Shown here: in pieces, positions 1 through 5,395 of the stretch
Numbering within the stretch: the first letter of the stretch is position 1
Layout: each line of letters opens with the position of its first letter
From: JANNAV01 sp031384695
GTDB lineage: Bacteria; Pseudomonadota; Alphaproteobacteria; Rhodobacterales; Rhodobacteraceae
Assembly: GCA_031384695.1 (NCBI GenBank)
Contig: JANNAV010000260.1
Coordinates: forward strand, 1-5,395
Reading direction: 5' to 3'
Length of the DNA: 5,395 nucleotides
The notes under the pieces: model-generated
Seen by the model: only the letters and a program-made list of their open reading frames with translations
Database searches by the model: none
Told to the model about the DNA's origin: nothing
Translations under genes and position numbers: made by a program

Positions 1-263
1 TTCCTCTCACGGTTTGTAGGCAAACCGTTGCCGGGCAACGGAACCGCACCATCAAGGATGCCACCGTAAAACGCTTCCACTATGGCGACCACGAACAGCT
101 TCGCCGCCACCTCGCGGACTTCATCGACGCATACAGCTTCGGGCGACGATTGAAGACCCTCAAAGGCCTCACGCCCTACGAGTTTATATGCAAATGCTGG
201 ACTTCCGAACCCGAAAGATTCATCCTAAATCCACTCCACCAAATGCCGGGACTGAACACCTAG
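1..263 (+). pseudogene. IS481-family transposase, C-terminal remnant (partial at left edge)
   Basis: The frame is open from the left edge to a TAG at 261-263. From position 42 it reads as the C-terminus of an IS481-type DDE transposase: NRTIKDATVKRFHY, then LADFIDAY, TLKGLTPYEFIC and the terminal HQMPGLNT, all characteristic of this family in Proteobacteria. About 73 residues are recognisable. Upstream of 42 the match breaks down. Family members usually carry a segment resembling NGQVERMNRT here, which includes the glutamate of the DDE triad, but this copy reads GQRNRT without that glutamate. This suggests a small deletion or rearrangement and an inactive copy. No ATG for the gene lies in the window. 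It is convergent with the sox operon, and by eye its 3' end is less GC-rich than the sox genes. Family assignment is confident; pseudogene status is inferred and depends on sequence beyond the left edge. Confidence 0.75.
25..41. repeat. short perfect inverted repeat (7-bp arms, 3-bp loop)
   Basis: CCGTTGC at 25-31 and GCAACGG at 35-41 are exact reverse complements around a CGG loop. The hairpin ends exactly where recognisable transposase homology begins, at position 42. Read on the minus strand, it lies about 240 bases past the soxG stop and is followed by TTTG. It could therefore be a weak transcription end for the sox operon, but the T-run is too short for a confident terminator. It may simply be a product of the rearrangement that damaged the transposase. 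Confidence 0.4.
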
Positions 264-282
264 TCGAATTGTTGGGAGTGGT

Positions 283-834
283 TCAGCAGGCGCTTTTGGC
301 GGCGGTGATCAGGGCGTGGTGCAGGGATTTGGCCGAGGAGCGCGGGCCGAGGAGGGTGAACAGGCCTTCATGGCAGATCACGTAGCAGCCGAGGTGTTCG
401 ATCACGCTGCGGGTGGCATCGCCGGGCCGCATCGCGCGGGTGTCGAGGTTGCACAACCGTTCGAACATGGCGTGCAGGTCGGGGCCGGAAAGATCGAACC
501 GCACCCAGGCGTCGGTTTGTTCGGTGATGGAAGCGGCATCGCCGAAGATGGGTTTGAAGTGGGCGGTGATATCTTCGTGCGTGGTGAAGGGGGCCTGGAT
601 CAGCCATTGATCGGGGCCGAGCCAGAGGGCATCGATTGAGGCCTGGCCGGGGGGCGGCAAGGCGATGTTCGCGGCTTTGGCGGCCTTGGCGACATCCGCC
701 TCGCGGCCGCGCCGGATGGCCAGCGAGGCCAGCGCAAAGCTGGTGACCTCGGTGATAGTGACGGGGCCGATGGTTGTGGTTTGCGGGGTGGTGTGGCCCA
801 AGGGGCTGAGCGGTTTGAGGCGATGTTCAGGCAC
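283..834 (-). CDS. soxG: sarcosine oxidase, gamma subunit
   Basis: This encodes a 183-residue gamma subunit of heterotetrameric sarcosine oxidase, about the usual family length. Family-like segments occur in order: WLGPDQWLI in the first half, then TDAWVRFDLSG, RLCNLD, VIEHLGCYV and LLGPRSSAKSLHHAL near the C-terminus. Related gamma subunits have a fold akin to the T-protein/aminomethyltransferase family and are cofactor-free structural subunits of the cytoplasmic complex. The start chosen is GTG (832-834), giving VPEHRLKPLSPLG. An ATG-initiated extension to 1020 would run about 62 codons into soxA and adds a low-complexity, non-family sequence. The GTG is preceded by a full AAGGAG Shine-Dalgarno (844-849, 9-nt spacing) inside the end of soxA. 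The start overlaps the soxA stop by 8 bp (GTGCCTGA), which indicates translational coupling. It is the last gene of the operon, and its stop lies 19 bases from the convergent transposase stop. The C-terminus looks complete. Confidence 0.93.
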   Translation of the reverse strand: MPEHRLKPLSPLGHTTPQTTTIGPVTITEVTSFALASLAIRRGREADVAKAAKAANIALPPPGQASIDALWLGPDQWLIQAPFTTHEDITAHFKPIFGDAASITEQTDAWVRFDLSGPDLHAMFERLCNLDTRAMRPGDATRSVIEHLGCYVICHEGLFTLLGPRSSAKSLHHALITAAKSAC

Positions 835-3775
835 GCAGACGCTCTCCTTCCGGGTCGATGAAATGCGGTGAGACGATTTCGATCTCGGTCCCGGTACCGC
901 CGAGCAGGTTGACGGCGCGCAGGCGCTCACCGAGGCGTTCGGTGCCGTTTCTAAGGTAGCCCAAGGCGATGGCATGGCCGAGATGCGGCGAATAAACCAC
1001 CGAGGTGAGCCAGCCGCCATCGTTGGCAGCTATGGGTTCGGCACCGGTGGCGATGAAATGCGAACCGGCGGTGAGGGGGTGCGCGGGGTCCACCGGGCGG
1101 ACCCCGACGAGGCGGTAGCCATTGGGGGCCACCATGCCCTCGCGGGCGGAAAGCGGCACGCCGATGGCGTCTTTCTTGGCAGCGACCATCTTGCCAAGGC
1201 CCATGTTGAGGGCAGAGGACTGGCCGTTCAACTCGTTTCCGGCGACATGGCCCTTCTCAACCCGCATGACGCCGAGGGCTTCGGTGCCGTAAACCACGGC
1301 GTCAAATTCGGCCCCGGCGGCCACAAGTTCACGGATCATCGCGTCGCCATAGCGGGTGGGGACGGCGATCTCGTAGGCCAGCTCGCCCGAGAACGAGATG
1401 CGGAACAGGCGTGCGCGCAGGCCGCCGCAGACGGTTATTTCGCCGCAGGCCATATAGGGGAAGGCGTCGTTGGAGATATCCTGATCGGTGATTTTCTGCA
1501 ACAGTTTCCGCGCGTTGGGGCCTGCGACGGAGTATTGCGCCCAGGCCTCGGTGGTGGAGATCAGTTGCACGTCCAGATCGGGCCACAGGCATTGACGGCA
1601 GTATTCGAGGTGGCGGAACACGGTGACGGCGTTGGCGGTGGTGGTGGTCATCACGTATTCATGCGGCCCCATCCGGGCGGTGGTGCCATCATCAAACACC
1701 ATGCCGTCTTCGCGCAGCATCAGCCCGTAGCGGACCTTTCCCACCGCGAGGGTGGAAAAGGTGTTGGCATAGACCCGGTCAAGGAAGGCGCCGGCGTCAG
1801 TGCCCTGAATGTCGATCTTGCCGAGGGTGGTGACGTCGCAGATGCCGACGGAACGCCGCGTTTGCAGCACCTCGCGGTCAACCGATTGCCGCCATGTTGT
1901 CTCGCCCGCGCGGGGCAGCCATTGGGTGCGGAGCCACATGCCGACCTCGACGAAAACCGCGCCTTGTTCGGTGGCCCATTGGTGCGAGGGGGTCAGACGG
2001 GTGGGGCGGAAATCGGGGCCGGTGGAGCGGCCGGCAAGGGCGGCGATTGCGACGGGGGTGGTGGGCGGGCGGTAGATGGTGGTGCCGGTTTCAGGGATGG
2101 TCTGGCCGGTCAGTTCGGCCATGACGGCGAGGCCGAGGACATTGGAGGTTTTGCCCTGATCGGTGGCCATGCCGAGGGTGGTATAGCGTTTGAGGTGTTC
2201 AACCGCGCGAAAACCTTCCTGATGCGACAGTTTGATGTCCTTGACAGTGACATCGTTTTGCAGATCGATCCAGGCGCGGCCTTTGCCGTGCCCGACATAC
2301 CAGAAGGGGGTGAGGACGGTGGGGGCGTCTTCGGCTGGTGGCAGATCGGGGGCGGTGGGCGTGAAGCCGAGCGCGGTAAGGGCCTCGCGGGCGGCGGCGG
2401 CCCCGGTGGTGAGGGCGGCGTGGGTGGAGAAATGCCCGTTGGCGGCCCCGGCGAAGGCAAGGTTTGGCACGCCATTTGCGCCGGGGGTGAAGGCGGCGAT
2501 ACTGTCGTTCCAGACGGGGCGGCCCCGGTGGTGGCTGGAGAGTGCGAGGTTGGGATTCCAGCCGCCGGAGACTCCGAGGGCGGTGATATTCAGGGTTTCA
2601 ACGCCTTTGGGGCTTTGGACGGTGATCGCGGCAAGGCCGAGGCGGCCTTTGGTATCAATGACTTCGGCCCCTTGCAGGTGGCGGATACCGGGCAGCAGTT
2701 GGCCGCCTGTTCGCGGGTCGATCACGGCGACGATATCAATGCCTAAGGCTGCAAGGTCGGTGGCGGTGCGCAACCCGTCGTCGTTGTTGGTGAAGATGGC
2801 GATGCGTTGGCCGGGGGTTGCGGCCCAGCGGTTAGCGTAGGCGCGGATGGCTCCGGCCAGCATGATGCCGGGGCGGTCGTTGTTCTCGAACGCGATGGGG
2901 CGCTCGATGGCGCCGGTGGCGAGAATGGCGCGGCGGGAGTAGATGCGCCACAGAATCTGGCGGGGTTTGTCGGGGAGAGGTTGGGCCAGGTGATCGGAGA
3001 CGCGTTCCACGGCGGAGTAGATGCCGTGGTCCATGGCGCCGAGGATGGTGGTGCGGCATAGTAAACGAACGTTTGGTAAGGATCCCAGTTCGGCCACGGT
3101 TTGCGCCGCCCAGTCTGCACCCGATTGATCGCCAAGGGCGTAGGTTTCGGCATTCAGCCTGCCACCCATGCGGAAATCTTCATCGGCGAGGATGACGCGT
3201 GCGCCGGAACGGGCGGCAGTCAGGGCCGCAGCGAGGCCCGCGGGGCCAGCGCCGATGATCAGCAGGTCGCAGTGCAGAAAGCCCTTGTCGTAGGTGTCGG
3301 GGTCGTCTTGGCGGGAGAGGGAGCCGAGGCCAGCGGCGCGGCGGATGATCGGCTCGTAGATTTTTTCCCAAAAGGCGGCGGGCCACATGAAGGTTTTGTA
3401 GTAGAAACCGGCGGCGAAGAAGGGAGAGAGGCGGTCGTTGATCGCCATGGCGTCGAAGCGCAGGCTGGGCCAGCGGTTCTGGCTTTGCGCCGTCAGCCCG
3501 TCGAACAACTCAACCGTGGTGGCGCGGGTGTTGGGTTCGGTGCGGGCACCGGAACGGAGTTCGACAAGGGCGTTGGGTTCTTCGGAACCGGCAGCGATTG
3601 GCCCGCGCGGGCGGTGGTATTTGAAGCTGCGGCCCATCAGGCGGACGTTGTTGGCGAGGAGCGCCGAGGCGAGGGTATCGCCGGGGTGTCCCTGATAGGA
3701 TTTGCCGTCGAAAGTGAAGGTCAGGGTTTTGGCGCGGTTTATCTGGCCGCCTGCGATGCGGTTGGGTTGGGTCAT
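827..3775 (-). CDS. soxA: sarcosine oxidase, alpha subunit
   Basis: This encodes the large alpha subunit (982 residues; family usually about 960-1010). In this family it binds NAD+ and takes the one-carbon unit from the beta subunit onto tetrahydrofolate, giving 5,10-methylene-THF. Domains in order: an N-terminal 2Fe-2S-ferredoxin-like domain without cluster cysteines (about 10-95, with FDGKSYQGHPGDTLASALLA and SFKYHRPRG); a Rossmann NAD-binding region with GAGPAG near 175-180 and ILATGAIERP near 283-292; a second nucleotide-binding-like segment near 323-354; the alpha-specific linker domain with WIDLQNDVTVKDI and LKRYTTLGMATDQGK (about 500-545); and a C-terminal aminomethyltransferase/GcvT-like folate domain (about 600-982) with GELAYEIAVP near 797 and the typical end SPHFIDPEGERLR. 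The ATG at 3773-3775 is chosen because MTQPNRIAGG leads straight into the ferredoxin-like fold. The frame stays open to an ATG at 3892, but that extension is arginine/proline-rich and lies over soxD. The start overlaps the soxD stop by 4 bp (ATGA), with a weak AAGG 9 bases upstream. No frameshift is seen. Confidence 0.96.
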   Translation of the reverse strand: MTQPNRIAGGQINRAKTLTFTFDGKSYQGHPGDTLASALLANNVRLMGRSFKYHRPRGPIAAGSEEPNALVELRSGARTEPNTRATTVELFDGLTAQSQNRWPSLRFDAMAINDRLSPFFAAGFYYKTFMWPAAFWEKIYEPIIRRAAGLGSLSRQDDPDTYDKGFLHCDLLIIGAGPAGLAAALTAARSGARVILADEDFRMGGRLNAETYALGDQSGADWAAQTVAELGSLPNVRLLCRTTILGAMDHGIYSAVERVSDHLAQPLPDKPRQILWRIYSRRAILATGAIERPIAFENNDRPGIMLAGAIRAYANRWAATPGQRIAIFTNNDDGLRTATDLAALGIDIVAVIDPRTGGQLLPGIRHLQGAEVIDTKGRLGLAAITVQSPKGVETLNITALGVSGGWNPNLALSSHHRGRPVWNDSIAAFTPGANGVPNLAFAGAANGHFSTHAALTTGAAAAREALTALGFTPTAPDLPPAEDAPTVLTPFWYVGHGKGRAWIDLQNDVTVKDIKLSHQEGFRAVEHLKRYTTLGMATDQGKTSNVLGLAVMAELTGQTIPETGTTIYRPPTTPVAIAALAGRSTGPDFRPTRLTPSHQWATEQGAVFVEVGMWLRTQWLPRAGETTWRQSVDREVLQTRRSVGICDVTTLGKIDIQGTDAGAFLDRVYANTFSTLAVGKVRYGLMLREDGMVFDDGTTARMGPHEYVMTTTTANAVTVFRHLEYCRQCLWPDLDVQLISTTEAWAQYSVAGPNARKLLQKITDQDISNDAFPYMACGEITVCGGLRARLFRISFSGELAYEIAVPTRYGDAMIRELVAAGAEFDAVVYGTEALGVMRVEKGHVAGNELNGQSSALNMGLGKMVAAKKDAIGVPLSAREGMVAPNGYRLVGVRPVDPAHPLTAGSHFIATGAEPIAANDGGWLTSVVYSPHLGHAIALGYLRNGTERLGERLRAVNLLGGTGTEIEIVSPHFIDPEGERLRA
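844..849 (-). promoter_or_regulatory. ribosome binding site of soxG
   Basis: The minus strand reads AAGGAG here, 9 bases before the GTG at 834-832 and inside the last codons of soxA. It is the clearest Shine-Dalgarno in the window. It supports the GTG start over the longer ATG frame, and it may compensate for the weaker start codon so that gamma is made in step with alpha. Confidence 0.7.
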
Positions 3776-4059
3776 TTGGAGCGGCCTTGGACGCGGGCGA
3801 CATCGCGGGCGAGTTCCACCTGCGTGATCTCGTGCGTCAGCGTGTTGCGGGTGACGACAAGCCAGGACCGGTCGCCCTGTTCGTGATACCACAGCTCGCG
3901 GTGCAGACCTGCGGGGTTGTCGCGGAGGTAGAGGTAGTCGTGGAACGTGTCGGCGGCATCCGCCGCCATACCATCGGGGCGGTTGATCAGGTTGGCATCG
4001 CCCAGATAAACGAATTCCTGCGCGTCGCGGGGGCCGAGGAGGGGGTGATTGATGATCAT
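3772..4059 (-). CDS. soxD: sarcosine oxidase, delta subunit (cysteine-free variant)
   Basis: This encodes a 95-residue delta subunit, the small structural subunit of heterotetrameric sarcosine oxidase. Family features are LLGPRDAQEFVYLGDA (residues 7-22), YLYLRDNPAGLHRELWYHE (42-60) and WLVVTRNTLTHEI (66-78). In well-studied enzymes this subunit binds a zinc ion through two N-terminal cysteines (CPxCGPR), one histidine and one further cysteine. Here there is no cysteine at all. The N-terminal pair aligns with His5 and Leu8, His59 is kept, and the last cysteine corresponds to Asp63. The zinc site is therefore probably absent or altered; this alignment is from memory of the family. The gene sits between soxB (72-bp gap) and soxA (4-bp ATGA overlap). 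The ATG at 4057-4059 has a modest AGG (4066-4068) 6 bases upstream, and no longer family-like N-terminus exists in frame. Confidence 0.92.
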   Translation of the reverse strand: MIINHPLLGPRDAQEFVYLGDANLINRPDGMAADAADTFHDYLYLRDNPAGLHRELWYHEQGDRSWLVVTRNTLTHEITQVELARDVARVQGRSK

Positions 4060-4131
4060 GTGCGGCCTGTGAGGACGGCAGCGCCCCGGACTTGATCCGG
4101 GGCTGCGTTGAAGGTGGTGATCATCTGTGCC
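4060..4131. other. soxB-soxD intergenic gap
   Basis: These 72 bases are the only sizeable non-coding stretch inside the operon, since the other junctions overlap. It contains the palindrome at 4083-4103 and, close to soxD, the weak AGG ribosome site at 4066-4068. No credible -35/-10 pair was recognised on the minus strand, so soxDAG is most likely transcribed from the soxB promoter by read-through. Confidence 0.7.
4083..4103. repeat. REP-like GC-rich palindrome in the soxB-soxD gap
   Basis: GCCCCGGA (4083-4090) and TCCGGGGC (4096-4103) are perfect 8-bp inverted arms around a CTTGA loop. An alternative pairing extends the stem: GCAG (4078-4081) with CTGC (4103-4106) outside CCCCGGA/TCCGGGG, leaving two bases bulged. 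Sequences of the form CCCCGGACTTGATCCGGGG are recognised as dispersed palindromes in many alphaproteobacteria. As RNA it would fold into a stable stem between the soxB stop and the soxD start. There is no T-run after it on either strand, so a simple intrinsic terminator is unlikely. It could stabilise the upstream soxB message or partly attenuate read-through. Confidence 0.65.
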
Positions 4132-5382
4132 TCAATGCAAATTCGGTTGGGCGCCCTGGCCCTTTTCGTCAAGCATCAACCCACGCCGGAAGCGGTCAAA
4201 CCGGTAGGCGGTGGCCGTTGGGTGCGGGGTATCGGTGGCCAAAAGATGGGCGAAGACCCAGCCTGAGGCAGGCGTCGCCTTGAACCCGCCATAACACCAG
4301 CCGCCGTTGAAATAGAGGCCAGCCGTGTCGGTGCGGTCGATGATCGGGCTGCCGTCCATCGACATATCCATGATGCCGCCCCACATCCGCAGCAGCCGTG
4401 CGCGCCCGATCATCGGCATCAGGGCCATGCCGCCTTCGCAGACATCCTCGACCACGGGCATCGAGCCGCGCTGAGCGTAGGAGTTGTAGCCGTCGATATC
4501 GCCGCCAAACACCAGACCGCCTTTGTCGGATTGTGAGACGTAAAAGTGCCCTGCGCCAAAAGTCATCACGCCGTCGATCAGGGGTTTTAACCCTTCGGAA
4601 ACAAAGGCTTGCAGCACATGGGATTCCATCGGCAGGCGCATCCCGGCCTGCACCATCACCCGGCTGGAGGAACCGGCAACCGCAACGCCGATCTTTTTGG
4701 CGGCGATATAGCCGCGCGAGGTTTCGACGCCAAGCGCCTGACCGTTCTCGATGCGAAAGCCGGCGACCTCGCAGTTCTGGATGATATCAACGCCGCGTTG
4801 ATCAGCGCTGCGCGCGTAGCCCCAGGCGACGGCATCGTGGCGCACGGTGCCGCCGCGTTTCTGGGCAAGGCCGCCTTTGATCGGGAACCGCGCGTTATCG
4901 AAATTCAGGAAAGGGTACATCGCGCGCACCTGATCGCGGTTCAGTATCTGCGCATCGGCGCCATGCATCAGGATGGCGTTGCCGCGACGGGTATAGGCAT
5001 CACGCTGGGCATCGGTGTGAAACAGGTTGAGGATGCCGCGCTGCGACACCATGGCGTTGTAGTTGAAATCCTGCTCCAACCCTTCCCAGAGTTTCAGGGA
5101 AAACTCGTAGAATGGCTGATTGCCGTCCAGCAGGTAGTTGGAGCGGATGATGGTGGTGTTGCGCCCCACATTGCCGCCGCCGATCCAGCCTTTTTCCAGC
5201 ACCGCGATGCGGGCCTGTTTGAATTCCTTGGCAAGGTAATAGGCGGTGGCGAGTCCGTGACCGCCGCCGCCGACGATGATATAATCATAGCCCGCTTGCG
5301 GTTCCGGATTGCGCCATGCGGGCGTCCAGCCTTTGTGGCCGGTAAGGGCCTCGGCGATGACTTTGAAACCGGAATAGCGCAT
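4132..5382 (-). CDS. soxB: sarcosine oxidase, beta subunit
   Basis: This encodes the catalytic flavoprotein subunit (416 residues; family usually about 405-420), which oxidises the N-methyl group of sarcosine and reduces O2 to H2O2. The N-terminal segment ends in AWRNPEPQAGYDYI and leads into the FAD-binding Rossmann motif VGGGGHGLATAYYLAK (37-52), with the ribose-binding acidic residue in VLEKGW (Glu63) and the conserved GRNTTIIRSNY (73-83). RGGTVRHDAVAWGYAR (176-191) carries His182, which aligns with the histidine that binds FMN covalently in related beta subunits. YVSQSDKGGLVFGGDIDGYN, WGGIMDMSMDGSPII and GGWCYGGFKATP (Lys near 368) belong to the DAO/sarcosine-oxidase fold. No signal peptide is seen, so the protein is cytoplasmic. 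The ATG start has GAGG 5 bases upstream and a typical Rhodobacteraceae N-terminus. It is the first operon gene in view; the promoter lies beyond the right edge. Related N-methyl-amino-acid oxidases share the architecture, so the substrate is inferred from the family and the BDAG gene set. Confidence 0.96.
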   Translation of the reverse strand: MRYSGFKVIAEALTGHKGWTPAWRNPEPQAGYDYIIVGGGGHGLATAYYLAKEFKQARIAVLEKGWIGGGNVGRNTTIIRSNYLLDGNQPFYEFSLKLWEGLEQDFNYNAMVSQRGILNLFHTDAQRDAYTRRGNAILMHGADAQILNRDQVRAMYPFLNFDNARFPIKGGLAQKRGGTVRHDAVAWGYARSADQRGVDIIQNCEVAGFRIENGQALGVETSRGYIAAKKIGVAVAGSSSRVMVQAGMRLPMESHVLQAFVSEGLKPLIDGVMTFGAGHFYVSQSDKGGLVFGGDIDGYNSYAQRGSMPVVEDVCEGGMALMPMIGRARLLRMWGGIMDMSMDGSPIIDRTDTAGLYFNGGWCYGGFKATPASGWVFAHLLATDTPHPTATAYRFDRFRRGLMLDEKGQGAQPNLH

Positions 5383-5387
5383 GGTTG

Positions 5388-5391
5388 CCTC
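5388..5391 (-). promoter_or_regulatory. ribosome binding site of soxB
   Basis: The minus strand reads GAGG, five bases before the ATG at 5382-5380, which supports this start. Only 13 bases upstream of soxB are visible, so the promoter and any regulator site cannot be judged. Confidence 0.5.
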
Positions 5392-5395
5392 GGGA

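Noticed and set aside
264..282. Search for a sox operon terminator or IS terminal repeat between the two convergent stops
   Set aside because: These 19 bases contain no GC-rich stem with a T-run and no terminal repeat that I can recognise.
188..385. A 65-codon plus-strand open frame starting MQMLDF
   Set aside because: It is out of frame with the transposase tail, runs across the transposase stop and into the 3' end of soxG on the opposite strand, and has no recognisable product.
835..1020. N-terminal extension of soxG to an ATG at 1020
   Set aside because: The extension is Ser/Pro/Arg-rich shadow sequence within soxA. The GTG at 834 with AAGGAG upstream gives the usual gamma-subunit length.
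2241..2246. TTGACA, a -35-like hexamer on the plus strand inside soxA
   Set aside because: There is no matching -10 at a suitable distance and no gene downstream on that strand. It encodes part of the conserved soxA segment on the other strand.
974..2746. A 590-codon open frame on the plus strand, antisense to soxA
   Set aside because: Its translation is glycine-rich with no family-like pattern, and it lies opposite a convincing soxA. Long antisense frames are expected in GC-rich coding DNA.
3101..3886. A 261-codon plus-strand open frame opposite soxA and soxD
   Set aside because: It has Gly/Ala/Val-rich shadow composition and spans the soxD-soxA junction on the opposite strand. No recognisable domain or ribosome site was found.
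3776..3892. Possible N-terminal extension of soxA to an ATG at 3892
   Set aside because: The extra 39 residues are arginine/proline/histidine-rich, unlike any SoxA N-terminus, and overlap soxD. The ATG at 3775 gives the normal family start and the typical 4-bp ATGA overlap.

Overview
The window holds most of one catabolic operon on the minus strand, soxB-soxD-soxA-soxG. These genes encode the beta, delta, alpha and gamma subunits of a heterotetrameric (TSOX-type) sarcosine oxidase. All four genes are complete and in the classical BDAG order. The organism is probably a marine or soil alphaproteobacterium, most likely of the Rhodobacteraceae/Roseobacter group. This rests on the gene order, the style of the protein sequences, the high GC content (judged by eye) and a GC-rich palindrome of the kind scattered through alphaproteobacterial genomes. 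The taxonomic call is inference, because no rRNA or marker gene is present.

Layout from left to right: positions 1-263 are the 3' end of an IS481-family transposase on the plus strand. It runs off the left edge and looks damaged just upstream of its recognisable part. Only 19 bases (264-282) separate its stop from the convergent stop of soxG (283-834, minus). soxA (827-3775, minus) overlaps soxG by 8 bp and is overlapped by soxD (3772-4059, minus) by 4 bp, so these three genes appear translationally coupled. A 72-bp gap (4060-4131) with a strong palindrome separates soxD from soxB (4132-5382, minus). Only 13 bases lie upstream of soxB, so the operon promoter and any neighbouring folate or serine/glycine genes are outside the window.

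How the genes work together: in this enzyme family sarcosine is oxidatively demethylated on the beta subunit, which carries FAD and covalent FMN. The imine intermediate passes to the folate-binding C-terminal half of the alpha subunit, where tetrahydrofolate captures the one-carbon unit as 5,10-methylenetetrahydrofolate. The products are glycine, methylene-THF and hydrogen peroxide. Gamma and delta are structural subunits. The pathway usually serves growth on sarcosine, glycine betaine, choline or creatine.

No previously undescribed system is evident; the region is mostly ordinary metabolism. The points worth a second look are a delta subunit with no cysteines that appears to lack the family's zinc site, the palindrome between soxB and soxD, and the decayed IS481 remnant abutting the 3' end of the operon.
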